Assembly: GCA_964437215.1 (NCBI GenBank)
Contig: CAYTFZ010000044.1
Location: 1 to 20,694, forward strand
Reading direction: 5' to 3'
Source: JAAYAN01 sp964437215
GTDB lineage: Bacteria; Bacteroidota; Ignavibacteria; Ignavibacteriales; Melioribacteraceae
Length of the DNA stretch: 20,694 bases
Shown here: positions 6,397 to 15,107 of the stretch, in pieces
Layout of the letters: every line of letters begins with the position of its first letter
Position numbering within the stretch: the first letter of the stretch is position 1
The notes under the pieces: model-generated
Told to the model about the DNA's origin: nothing
Seen by the model: the letters and a program-made list of their open reading frames with translations, nothing else
Databases searched by the model: none
Program-made: the position numbers and the translations under genes

Positions 6397-7346
6397 ATTT
6401 TTAGTTTGTCCATTAATTTGGTAATAGGCTTTGCATTTTGCATTATATAAAAGTGAATTGCCGGGACATTATTGTTTAACAGATCTTCTACTTGCTTTGC
6501 TGCCCATTCAACACCGACTTCGAGAACGTGTTCAGGTTTGGCTTTTAATACTTCATCAACAAGATCAGCAGGAATATCGATATAAAAGTTTTTGGGAAGA
6601 TTGGATATGTGCGCTTTGTTTGTAATAAGTTTTAATCCGGGAATTATAGGAATTGTAACACCTTTTTCACGACAGCTTTTAACATAATTGTAATAGTTTT
6701 TATTATCAAAAAACATTTGTGTTACAATATAATCGGCGCCTTTATCAGCTTTTAATTTTGTAAATTTTATATCAGTATCCTGATTAGGAGCTTCGAAATG
6801 CTTTTCGGGGTATCCTGAAATTCCTACGCAAAAATTTGTTGGATCGGCATTTAGCAGCGAATCTTCAAGATATTTTCCGTGATTCATATCTTTAATCTGA
6901 CCAACTAAGTCCGATGCATATTCGTTAATGCTTCTTCCAAAAGAAGTTTTCTTTTTATAACCGCTTTCATCCCCTCTTATTGCAAGTACGTTGTCAATTC
7001 CCAAATAGTGAAGTTCAATTAAAAAATCTTCAGTTTCTTCTTTTGTAAAACCGTTGCATATAACATGGGGAACAGCATCAATGTTGTATTTATTTTGAAT
7101 AAGCGCGCAAATGCCCAATGTTCCGGGACGTTTGCGTTTAATTCGCATCTGCAGAGTACCACCTGAACCTTCTTCGTATACTACTTCGGCAGCATGGCTT
7201 GTAATATCTATAAAAGGAGGATTGTACTTCACAATATCTTCCAAAACTTCTAGAAGAGCTTTAATATCTCCGCCGCGTTTGGGTGGAATTATTTCGAAAC
7301 TGATTAAAGGATTTTTTGCTTTTGCGAGATGCTCAATTACTTTCAT
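6393..7346 (-). CDS. metF: 5,10-methylenetetrahydrofolate reductase
   Basis: This flavoprotein reduces methylene-THF to methyl-THF, supplying the methyl group for methionine synthesis. The 317-residue TIM-barrel protein shows SFEIIPPKRGG (16-26) with the catalytic-position Glu18. It also has FIDITSHAA, the folate/FAD-contacting AIRGDE segment, YASDLV, a GYPEKH segment, QMFFDNKNYYNY, IPIIPGLKLI and the C-terminal PAIHFYIMQNA. AGGA six bases before the ATG is a good Shine-Dalgarno sequence. It follows the penicillin acylase-family gene by 54 bp and overlaps the oxidoreductase by four. No S-box or other methionine riboswitch is visible in the 54-bp gap. Confidence 0.95.
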   Translation of the reverse strand: MKVIEHLAKAKNPLISFEIIPPKRGGDIKALLEVLEDIVKYNPPFIDITSHAAEVVYEEGSGGTLQMRIKRKRPGTLGICALIQNKYNIDAVPHVICNGFTKEETEDFLIELHYLGIDNVLAIRGDESGYKKKTSFGRSINEYASDLVGQIKDMNHGKYLEDSLLNADPTNFCVGISGYPEKHFEAPNQDTDIKFTKLKADKGADYIVTQMFFDNKNYYNYVKSCREKGVTIPIIPGLKLITNKAHISNLPKNFYIDIPADLVDEVLKAKPEHVLEVGVEWAAKQVEDLLNNNVPAIHFYIMQNAKPITKLMDKLKI

Positions 7347-7400
7347 TTTTTTCCTGAGATTTTACGAAATTTACAATTTTATTTTATTAAGTACCTAAAT

Positions 7401-9827
7401 TTAATTTTCTTCCGGTATTAATTCCAAAACTTTGATGTTTTTATCAGAAATCCAATTTCTTTCGGTAAATACTTTTATATATTTCCCTTCAAGCCACTTT
7501 TTGGTCATATCCGAATAATGATTGCTGAAAGTGTGCCCCGACTGCCCCGAAGGAAGAATGCATTCAAAATAAGCGGGTTCGGCAAAATCGAAAATATACC
7601 TCATCGAAGGGACGAGTTCGGTTTCGTAACTGCCGTTAAAAGAATATTCGGTGTTAAAAACAGTGGTGCCGCTTCCTCCTATAGGATAAGGACCTATATC
7701 GAAAATTTTGTCGAGCATTTCCGATTCGCCATGAAAAAAATGCTTTAACGTAAGTTTATGAAGTTCTCCCCATTGCCAAAGAGAAATATCTTTTCCGAAA
7801 GTTCTTTCCAATTCCTTTATCGCCTGCAAAAAGCTGAGCCGCAGAATCTCGTCGCGGGTTTCTTTCTTTTTAGTAATTACATTGTCGAACCAAAGAGTAT
7901 CATTTTTTTGAAGCAGATTCTGAATACTTCTGTAAGGCACATTTTCGACAAAACAAAATTCCTTAAAAAGATTTTCGCTCATTTGGTCTTTATATGTGTT
8001 TTCGAGGAGTTTATTGAAAAACACCTCGAATATTGCCGGAACCTGACTGCCGGCAGGCATTTTATAATCCCATTTTTTTAAAAGTTCCAGAGAATGATAT
8101 TCAAGTCCGTTAAGCGTGCTATTGCTATCGAAGGCATTAATAAGATACTCAGTAATTTCTTCGGCATACAACGATTTGAAATCGTTTTGATATTTTTTAA
8201 AATCGGCGCTCGAATGTCTTTGTTTTGATGAAAGAAGCTGATTTATTCTTTTAATTCTGGAAGAAGGCTCCCACATATTGGAAATATGATAGCCGAAATT
8301 TTTAACCGGTTTATTGTTTGCCGAAGCAATAAAACCTTCTGCCGGATTTAAAATTTCGGGCATTTCCCCGAAAGGAACAAATCCCTGCCAGTCGTATTTA
8401 TCTGTTGTACCGTCGTAAATAAAAGATATACTGTTGACTTCCCGCATAGGAAGTCTTCCGCCGAAAATATAAGCTATATTTCCGGTAGAATCGGCATAAA
8501 CAAAATTCTGCGCCGGCGAATTGTAATTTGAAAGAGCTACTTTAAATTCAGAATAATTTTTTGCTTTGTTAACTTTAATAATGCATCCTATTTCATCGCT
8601 GAAATCCAAGGCAGTCCAGCGCATGCTTATATTATTTTTTTTGTGGACCGGATCGGGATAAAGCGAATTAAAAACATGATTTTCGGAAATAACAGGACCT
8701 CTGTGTGTTTTTTTAATTTCTATCTTTACTGAAGCAGAGTCTTTTACAGTAATTGTTTCTTCGGCAACCTTAAGATTTTTCCATTCGTTGTTGAATAAAT
8801 ATTTTTTTCCGGTGCTGTCGAAAGTTTCGCTGTAAAAATCACAGTCATCTGCCATGCAATTTGTAACAACCCACGAAATACTGCTGTTTTTCCCTATAAC
8901 AACAACCGGAATTCCAGGCAGCATAAATCCGGAAACGTTGAATTCAGGTGTATGAATATCGGCAATGTACCATTTAGCCGGAGTTTGAAATGATAAGTGC
9001 GGATCGTTTGCAATTATCGGTTTTCCGCTTTCAGACCGGATTCCGCTCACAGCCCAGTTATTCGAACCTATGTGCGTACCGTTTCCCCATCCGATAAAAT
9101 TCCTGAAATTTTTGGCAGTATTTATAAATTCGAAATCAGCTTTTGCAATTTTATTTATCTCCTGAGGAATGATATACGGCATATTTTCCTCGTAATCGGG
9201 GATTATATATTTAACAGAATCTTTGCCAAGCTTTTGCGCCAGATGAGTATATGCAATATCTGTCCACCAGCTTATGTTCAATTCCCAAGATAAAAGCTTT
9301 GCAATTAAAAGACTATGTTCGGGTTTCCAAGGTTCGGGGTTGTAATTCAAAAGATCGAATTCTACCGAAAGAGAATTAGCGTTTTTCCGGATATATTCGT
9401 TTATACCTTTAGAATACGCTTCAAGAATTTCTATTGTTTCTTTATCGTATTTTTTCAGGTTTTCTTTTACATGTTTATCCAAACCTATTGTACGGAACAT
9501 CTTATCGAAAGCAAGGGTCTTTCCACCGAAAATTTCACTTAATCTTCCCTGACCTGCCCGGCGTATCATATCCATTTGAAACATTCTTTCGCCGGCATGT
9601 ATGTAACCCAAAGAAAAAGCAGCGGATTTGAAATCATCTGCAAATATGTGCGGAACTTCATTTTCATCAAAATAAATTTTTACATTTCCATCCAGACCTT
9701 TTACTTTGGCTTTGCCCTCGTGTGCCGGCACATAACTCTTTACGGAAAAATATGCTATTGCCGCAAAAGCTGATAGTAAGATTAAAACTGCAGCCGGCAG
9801 GATAATTAATGTTTTTTTCCAGCCCAT
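7401..9827 (-). CDS. Penicillin acylase family protein (N-terminal nucleophile hydrolase)
   Basis: This is an 808-residue secreted or membrane-anchored amidase precursor. Residues 5-28 form a hydrophobic signal/anchor segment. The alpha-subunit region follows, with the family pattern GYIHAGERMFQMDMIRRAGQ (74-93). The predicted self-cleavage site is G254/S255 in GSNNWAVSG, making Ser255 the new N-terminal nucleophile of the beta subunit. Later family segments are NDPHL (274-278), PAQNFVYADSTGNIAY with the oxyanion-hole Asn, and the C-terminal GQSGHTFSNHYSDM. Relatives cleave penicillins, cephalosporin side chains or acyl-homoserine lactones; the substrate cannot be predicted. It is the first gene of a minus-strand run, divergent from rmuC across about 100 bp. 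Resistance or quorum quenching should not be assumed. Confidence 0.93.
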   Translation of the reverse strand: MGWKKTLIILPAAVLILLSAFAAIAYFSVKSYVPAHEGKAKVKGLDGNVKIYFDENEVPHIFADDFKSAAFSLGYIHAGERMFQMDMIRRAGQGRLSEIFGGKTLAFDKMFRTIGLDKHVKENLKKYDKETIEILEAYSKGINEYIRKNANSLSVEFDLLNYNPEPWKPEHSLLIAKLLSWELNISWWTDIAYTHLAQKLGKDSVKYIIPDYEENMPYIIPQEINKIAKADFEFINTAKNFRNFIGWGNGTHIGSNNWAVSGIRSESGKPIIANDPHLSFQTPAKWYIADIHTPEFNVSGFMLPGIPVVVIGKNSSISWVVTNCMADDCDFYSETFDSTGKKYLFNNEWKNLKVAEETITVKDSASVKIEIKKTHRGPVISENHVFNSLYPDPVHKKNNISMRWTALDFSDEIGCIIKVNKAKNYSEFKVALSNYNSPAQNFVYADSTGNIAYIFGGRLPMREVNSISFIYDGTTDKYDWQGFVPFGEMPEILNPAEGFIASANNKPVKNFGYHISNMWEPSSRIKRINQLLSSKQRHSSADFKKYQNDFKSLYAEEITEYLINAFDSNSTLNGLEYHSLELLKKWDYKMPAGSQVPAIFEVFFNKLLENTYKDQMSENLFKEFCFVENVPYRSIQNLLQKNDTLWFDNVITKKKETRDEILRLSFLQAIKELERTFGKDISLWQWGELHKLTLKHFFHGESEMLDKIFDIGPYPIGGSGTTVFNTEYSFNGSYETELVPSMRYIFDFAEPAYFECILPSGQSGHTFSNHYSDMTKKWLEGKYIKVFTERNWISDKNIKVLELIPEEN

Positions 9828-9928
9828 AATTCCAAATTATTTTATATTTTTAATGCACGAAATTACAACAAAGTAACATCAAATAAAATCGGATACCCGA
9901 ACAATTTAAAAATAAAACAGATAAAGTT

Positions 9929-11272
9929 ATGGAACCTATGTTAGTTATTGTTTTGCAGTCATTGTCGTTAATTGCTTTAATTGTATTGATTTTTCTTATT
10001 ATCAGATTGCTTAAAAAAGATGACCAGGCTTTCAACGAAAAATTAATAAGCTTTTTAAACGAGTTTTCGGAGAAGTGGGAAAAACTTTTAAAAGATGAAC
10101 TTGGCAGAACCCGCGAAGAGCAGAATAAAAACGCGCGCGCCGAACGCGAAGAATTGAGCGGCTCGATTAAACTTTTCAGCGATCAGCTTTTTAATAGAAT
10201 GACTGATATTGCAAAAATGCAAAAAACGCAGCTTGACATTTTTGCCGAACAGCTTACAAAATTAACTTCAAGCAACGAAGAAAAAATCGGCAGACTTCAG
10301 GAAAAAGTTGAAGCGCAGTTGAAAAATATTCAAGAAAACAACGAGAAAAAACTTGAAGAGATGAGGAATACTGTTGATGAAAAGTTGCAATCGACTCTGG
10401 AAAAACGGCTTGGCGAATCTTTTAAACAAGTAAGCGAACGGCTTGAGCAGGTTCATAAAGGACTTGGAGAAATGCAGACTTTAGCAACCGGTGTAGGAGA
10501 TCTTAAAAAAGTTCTTACTAACGTAAAAACCCGCGGCACATGGGGCGAAATTCAGCTTGGCAATTTAATAGAGCAGATTTTAACACCCGAACAATACTCA
10601 GCAAATGTTGAAACTAAAAAAGGCAGCGGCGCCCGGGTTGAATTTGCTATTAAATTCCCAGGAAGAAACGGCAGATCCGAAGAAATTTTATGGCTGCCTA
10701 TTGATGCAAAATTTCCACTCGAAGATTATCAGCGGCTGCTTGAAGCACAAGATGCCGCAAATCCCGAATTGGTGGAAACTGCTGCCAAAGAAATTGAAAA
10801 AAGAATTAAACTGGAAGCAAAAAATATTTCATCAAAATATCTCGATCCTCCGGCTACAACCGACTTTGCAATTTTATTTTTACCGATTGAAGGATTATTT
10901 GCCGAAGTTCTGCGCCGTCCCGGTCTGGCAGATTCCATTCAACGCGAATATAGAATTCTGCTTGCCGGACCTACAACTCTTGCTTCAATTTTAAACAGTC
11001 TGCAAATGGGTTTCCGCACGCTTGCAATAGAAAAACGTTCCAGTGAAGTCTGGCAGCTTTTAGGCGCAGTAAAAACAGAGTTCGGAAAGTTCGGCGAAAT
11101 TCTTGAAAAAACTCACGATAAACTTGAACAAGCAAGTAAATCTATTGGCGACGCAACACGCAAAACCCGCACAATAGAGCGCAAACTCCGCGATGTGCAG
11201 GAACTGCCGGCTGCCGAGGGAATAAAACTGCTTGGTGAAAACTCTGATGATGATGAGATTTCAGAAAATTGA
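9929..11272 (+). CDS. rmuC: DNA recombination protein RmuC
   Basis: RmuC limits inversions at short inverted repeats and has a predicted PD-(D/E)XK nuclease-like core; its biochemistry is little known. The 447-residue protein has an N-terminal membrane helix (about 5-27), a long coiled coil rich in Glu/Lys/Gln (about 35-185), and the RmuC core. The core includes RGTWGEIQLGNLIEQIL (202-218), the LWLPIDAKFPLEDYQ segment (254-268, with Asp259 and Lys261 as likely active-site residues), and the conserved LLAGPTTLASILNSLQMGFR segment. The acidic tail is typical. It is divergent from the acylase gene, and recD2 follows after 38 bp, so the two are probably co-transcribed. Confidence 0.95.
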   Translation: MEPMLVIVLQSLSLIALIVLIFLIIRLLKKDDQAFNEKLISFLNEFSEKWEKLLKDELGRTREEQNKNARAEREELSGSIKLFSDQLFNRMTDIAKMQKTQLDIFAEQLTKLTSSNEEKIGRLQEKVEAQLKNIQENNEKKLEEMRNTVDEKLQSTLEKRLGESFKQVSERLEQVHKGLGEMQTLATGVGDLKKVLTNVKTRGTWGEIQLGNLIEQILTPEQYSANVETKKGSGARVEFAIKFPGRNGRSEEILWLPIDAKFPLEDYQRLLEAQDAANPELVETAAKEIEKRIKLEAKNISSKYLDPPATTDFAILFLPIEGLFAEVLRRPGLADSIQREYRILLAGPTTLASILNSLQMGFRTLAIEKRSSEVWQLLGAVKTEFGKFGEILEKTHDKLEQASKSIGDATRKTRTIERKLRDVQELPAAEGIKLLGENSDDDEISEN

Positions 11273-11310
11273 CTTTCGCAAAATTCTAATACTAATTTAA
11301 TGCGGTATAA

Positions 11311-13476
11311 ATGCCCGAAATAATAAAAGTAAAAGTTGAAAAAATAATATACCACAACCCGGCAAACAATTATACAGTTGCCGTCTGTCTGATGGAGGAA
11401 GAACTTCCTGTAACGGTAACCGGCAGTTTTGTAAATATCCGCGAAAAAGATAAATTTATTCTTACAGGAGAATGGACAGAACATCCGAAATACGGCGACC
11501 AGTTTAATGTTCAGGCTTACGAGCCGGATCTTCCCAAAAACAAAACAGATATTGAAGCTTATTTGGGTTCTGGATTATTAAAAGGAATCGGTCCGGCGAT
11601 TGCAAAAAAAATAACCGAGCATTTTGGCGAAAAGACGCTCGATATTCTTGATAACGATATTAACCGTCTTCGCGAAATACAAGGAATAGGCGGAAAAAAA
11701 TTTGACGAAATAAGCGCTTTATGGAATTCGCAGAAAGTTTTAAGAGGACTTGTTATTTTTCTTCAGAAGCACGATATAAACGCCGGTTATGCCAATAAAC
11801 TTTTTAAGTATTACGGAAGCACAGCGCAGGAAATTATCGAAAATAATCCTTACAGACTTATAGATGATGTTTGGGGAATAGGCTTCAAAAAAGCTGATTC
11901 AATTGCGATGCATCTCGGTTTCAGTAACGATTCTCCATTCCGCATTGAAGCGGGCTTGCAGCATTTGCTTAAAACTTTTGCCGACGAAGGCCATATTTGT
12001 TATCCTTACCGCCAGTTTATTTCTAAAGCAGCCGAATCCTTTCAACTCGGATACGACATTATTGAAAGCTGTGTTGAAAATCTTATTGATAAAGGGAATT
12101 TAATAGTTGAAAAAGAATTATGCCGGAATAATGAAGATTCTTTTATTTATCTCGATAGGTTTTATTATGCCGAAGACGGCATAACAAAACATCTTAAATC
12201 AATCAGTTCGCTTAAAAACTCAAACTTTTTTATTCAGATGCACGAAATAAAAAAGACTATTGAAGATCTGAATATCGAATTTGATGAAATTCAGGAAACC
12301 GCAGTTAAAAAAGCTTTATCCGAAAAAATAATGATTCTTACCGGTGGTCCCGGAACCGGTAAAACCACAATTCTTAAAGCAATTTTAAATTTAATGAAAA
12401 ATGCCGGCAAGAAAGTTTTGCTGGCTGCTCCTACGGGCAGAGCAGCAAAAAGAATGCAGGAAGCTACAAATTATCCTTCTGTTACAATTCACCGTCTTCT
12501 GGAATTTTCGCCGCAGGAATTTATTTTCGCCCGCGATGAAGATAATCCGCTTGAATGCGATTATTTGATTGTTGATGAATTTTCGATGGTTGACCTGATG
12601 CTCTTTTATTCACTAATAAAAGCTGTCCCCCTTCAATGCGGAATGCTGCTTGTGGGCGATGCCGACCAGCTTCCTTCGGTGGGTGCGGGAAATGTGTTCC
12701 GCGATTTAATTAACAGCGGCAGCCTGCCTGTAATAAAACTCGAAAAAATTTACCGGCAGGCTGAAAAAAGTTTAATCATTCAAAATGCGCACAAAATAAA
12801 CCAGGGAATAATTCCTACTTTCACAAATGATATGAGCTCCGGCGACGATATGTATTTTTTTACTATTAATAGCAGTGAATTAATATTAGAAACTTTATTA
12901 AGACTTTGCAAAGAAGAAATACCCTCCCGTTTCGGTTTTGATGTATCAAAAGATGTTCAGATAATTGCCCCTATGTATAAATCTGCTGCCGGCGTTAATA
13001 ATTTAAACACTATTCTGCAAAACGCGCTTAATCCGATGGGAAAGGTTATTTTAAACAGAAATTTTGAAATCCGCGTTGGCGATAAAGTTATGCAGACGAG
13101 AAATAATTACGAAAAAGATATATACAACGGCGATGTTGGGAAAGTAACAGCTTTTAATAAACGCGAACAATATTTAATTGTAATGTTTGATGATAAAGCA
13201 GTAAAATATGGATATACCGAAACCGACGAGCTTGTTCTTGCTTATGCTGTTACAGTTCACAAAGCTCAAGGAAGCGAATACCCTGTTATTATTATGCCTC
13301 TTGTAACAGAGCATTATCCGCTTTTGCAAAGGAATTTAGTTTATACTGCGGTTACCAGAGGTAAAAAACTTGTAATTTTAATGGGAACAAAACAAGCGCT
13401 TGCAATTGCGGTAAACACGAATAAGTCCGTTAAAAGATTTACACTTCTTTCCGAAAGGATAAAATCAGTTAATTAA
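11311..13476 (+). CDS. recD2: RecD2-type ATP-dependent 5'-3' DNA helicase (RecD/TraA family)
   Basis: This is a superfamily 1B helicase that works outside RecBCD. The 721-residue protein has the N-terminal extension that separates RecD2 from RecD: an OB-like start and tandem helix-hairpin-helix segments (LLKGIGPAIAKKI at 89-101, IQGIGGKKFDEI at 123-134, VWGIGFKKADSIA at 187-199). It then has a Q-motif region around Gln328, Walker A GGPGTGKT (345-352), motif Ia APTGRAAKRM (373-382), Walker B IVDE (420-423), GDADQLPSVGAG (449-460), YRQ (481-483), and a C-terminal VTVHKAQGSE and VYTAVTRGKK. It follows rmuC by 38 bp. Its stop lies 12 bp inside the end of convergent lepB. Confidence 0.96.
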   Translation: MPEIIKVKVEKIIYHNPANNYTVAVCLMEEELPVTVTGSFVNIREKDKFILTGEWTEHPKYGDQFNVQAYEPDLPKNKTDIEAYLGSGLLKGIGPAIAKKITEHFGEKTLDILDNDINRLREIQGIGGKKFDEISALWNSQKVLRGLVIFLQKHDINAGYANKLFKYYGSTAQEIIENNPYRLIDDVWGIGFKKADSIAMHLGFSNDSPFRIEAGLQHLLKTFADEGHICYPYRQFISKAAESFQLGYDIIESCVENLIDKGNLIVEKELCRNNEDSFIYLDRFYYAEDGITKHLKSISSLKNSNFFIQMHEIKKTIEDLNIEFDEIQETAVKKALSEKIMILTGGPGTGKTTILKAILNLMKNAGKKVLLAAPTGRAAKRMQEATNYPSVTIHRLLEFSPQEFIFARDEDNPLECDYLIVDEFSMVDLMLFYSLIKAVPLQCGMLLVGDADQLPSVGAGNVFRDLINSGSLPVIKLEKIYRQAEKSLIIQNAHKINQGIIPTFTNDMSSGDDMYFFTINSSELILETLLRLCKEEIPSRFGFDVSKDVQIIAPMYKSAAGVNNLNTILQNALNPMGKVILNRNFEIRVGDKVMQTRNNYEKDIYNGDVGKVTAFNKREQYLIVMFDDKAVKYGYTETDELVLAYAVTVHKAQGSEYPVIIMPLVTEHYPLLQRNLVYTAVTRGKKLVILMGTKQALAIAVNTNKSVKRFTLLSERIKSVN

Positions 13477-14367
13477 TTTCCCGATTCTTTCCAGTCTTAT
13501 TGAACCGATAATTTTAAATATTTCGGAAATAGAATAGTTACTATCCCACGAAAGAAGAATTATAAACGGTGATCCAAGAACATTTTCCCTGGGAACAAAA
13601 CCCCAAAAACGGCTGTCGGCGCTGTCGTCTCGGTTATCACCCATCATAAAATAGTAATCCGTTTTAACCGTATATTCATTTGTTTCGTTACCGTCTATAT
13701 AAATTTTGCCATTGTTAACAGCAACAACTTCTCTTTGGAATTCGCGGTTTATAAATGTTTCCCAACGTCTGATATTTTGAAGATTAAGCTCGATTTTGTC
13801 TCCTTTTTTAGGAACGACTAACGGTCCGTAATTATCTTCATTCCATTTGCTTGTTTGTGGAAAAATGCCTGGTTCGTTGCTGTCGGAACTTTTAACATAA
13901 TCACTTTTATACTTCATTTTAGGCGCACGCGGAAATTCCTTTCCGTTTACAAATAATACTTTATTTATTATTTGAATTGTATCTCCGGGTTCGCCAACGC
14001 ATCTTTTTACATAAGATAAAACTTTTTTCGAGTTCAATTCATCTCTGTCGCCTGGATAATCGAAAACAACAATATCTCCTTTTTCAGGATCGCCGATTTT
14101 TATAAGATTTGCAAACGGCAATCTTACATCTGTATGCGGAATATTACGCGGAGTAGATAAATCGTAGGCAAGCTTATTAACTAAAAGGAAATCACCAGTA
14201 AGAATTGTGTCTTCCATCGATCCTGTAGGAACCATGGAAGGCTGAACAACTGAAGACGCCACAAAAAATAAAATTATTCCAAGTATTACAAATTCGCGTA
14301 TGTTTTTTATAACATTTTCTTTGCTGAACTTTTTTGCTTTTTTTTCCATATCAGGCAATCTTCCCAT
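13465..14367 (-). CDS. lepB: Signal peptidase I
   Basis: This membrane serine protease removes signal peptides from exported proteins. The 300-residue protein has a cytoplasmic basic N-terminus and one clear membrane helix (about 24-41). The catalytic Ser50 lies in QPSMVPTGSMEDTI and the catalytic-base Lys121 in YVKRCVGEPGDTIQI. The box E motif MGDNRDDSADSRFWGFVP is near the C-terminus. About 90 residues between the last two boxes form the beta-rich insert common in Gram-negative enzymes. Start choice is uncertain: ATG at 14367 is used here, but the ATG at 14349 has GGGAAG nine bases before it and would remove six residues. A TAnnTTTG match (14541-14534 on this strand) lies upstream but lacks a good -35. 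Confidence 0.95.
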   Translation of the reverse strand: MGRLPDMEKKAKKFSKENVIKNIREFVILGIILFFVASSVVQPSMVPTGSMEDTILTGDFLLVNKLAYDLSTPRNIPHTDVRLPFANLIKIGDPEKGDIVVFDYPGDRDELNSKKVLSYVKRCVGEPGDTIQIINKVLFVNGKEFPRAPKMKYKSDYVKSSDSNEPGIFPQTSKWNEDNYGPLVVPKKGDKIELNLQNIRRWETFINREFQREVVAVNNGKIYIDGNETNEYTVKTDYYFMMGDNRDDSADSRFWGFVPRENVLGSPFIILLSWDSNYSISEIFKIIGSIRLERIGKLIN

Positions 14368-14438
14368 ATTCCGTAAATTATTGAACCGAAATATCCTAAT
14401 TATAAATCTCTGTTCAAAACAATTATTTAAAAATGATG

Positions 14439-14459
14439 TCTGTTAGATTGATTAACAGA
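14439..14459. repeat. Inverted repeat between lepB and the methyltransferase gene
   Basis: TCTGTTA (14439-14445) and TAACAGA (14453-14459) are perfect 7-bp inverted repeats around a 7-nt centre, lying about 75 bp upstream of lepB in a divergent intergenic region (14368-14633). There is no adjacent T-run, so it fits an operator better than a terminator. The rest of this 266-bp gap is AT-rich and shows nothing else I can support. Confidence 0.3.
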
Positions 14460-14633
14460 AAGAAAGTTTCATTAAAATCCGATTTTTTAATATTATAAAT
14501 TTTTACACAATTTTCTTATTTCATCAGCTTTTTCAAAGTTATAATTTTAGCAATTGTTTTTATTGATTTTTATATTTTTCCATCATCAGAAAACGCACAT
14601 TTTTTTTATTATAATAACCGGATAACAAGCTTT

Positions 14634-15077
14634 ATGAAAAACTTAAACATACCTCCTGTTTATTTGGCGCTTTTACTAACAAGCCAGATACTTGCTTTCA
14701 TTTTTCTGCCAGATTTTAACATTTTAAAATTTCCTTATTCGCTTTCAGGAATTTTATTTATTGCTGCCGGCTTTATGATTGCTGGTAAGACCAGAGATAT
14801 ACTTGCAAAGCATAAGACTACTCATAAATTTGATGATCCTGTTTATCTGGTAACAGAAGGAGTTTTTTCTAGAACGCGGAATCCTATGTATTCCGGAATG
14901 ATTTTATTTTTACTGGGATTTTCTCTGATTTTCGGAAATATTTTCGGGATGCTTACTCCGTTATTTTTTGCTGCCATCGTGAATTTTATTTTTATTCCTA
15001 TCGAAGAAAAAAAGCTGGAATATTTATTTGGGAATGCCTATTTTGAGTATAAAAACAAAGTCGGAAGATGGCTTTAA
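14634..15077 (+). CDS. Isoprenylcysteine carboxyl methyltransferase / phospholipid methyltransferase-like membrane protein
   Basis: This is a 147-residue integral membrane protein of the ICMT/PEMT superfamily, whose members transfer methyl groups from S-adenosylmethionine to isoprenylcysteine, phospholipid head groups or other lipophilic acceptors. It has membrane segments near residues 8-26, 35-51 and a long hydrophobic stretch at 87-122. Between them lies VTEGVFSRTRNPMYSG (73-88), the family SAM-binding signature, followed by PIEEKKLEYLFG with paired Glu124/Glu125. Bacteria lack the eukaryotic ICMT substrate, so the acceptor is unknown. It is divergent from lepB and sits 30 bp before the oxidoreductase at 15108, suggesting co-transcription. 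Confidence 0.88.
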   Translation: MKNLNIPPVYLALLLTSQILAFIFLPDFNILKFPYSLSGILFIAAGFMIAGKTRDILAKHKTTHKFDDPVYLVTEGVFSRTRNPMYSGMILFLLGFSLIFGNIFGMLTPLFFAAIVNFIFIPIEEKKLEYLFGNAYFEYKNKVGRWL

Positions 15078-15107
15078 AACCGGTAATTTTTATTCGGAAA
15101 ATTTAAA

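Noticed and set aside
7347..7400. Methionine/SAM riboswitch before metF
   Set aside because: Only 54 bp separate metF from the preceding stop, with no conserved riboswitch core or terminator hairpin.
7758..8081. Long antisense open frames within the acylase gene (also near 8997-9773)
   Set aside because: These are shadows: the sense frame carries the full set of penicillin acylase motifs, while the antisense translations are low-complexity Phe/Ile-rich sequences.
9850..10035. A 61-residue minus-strand open frame between the acylase and rmuC genes
   Set aside because: It overlaps the rmuC coding start and its membrane segment in antisense; no homology-like features or ribosome-binding site.
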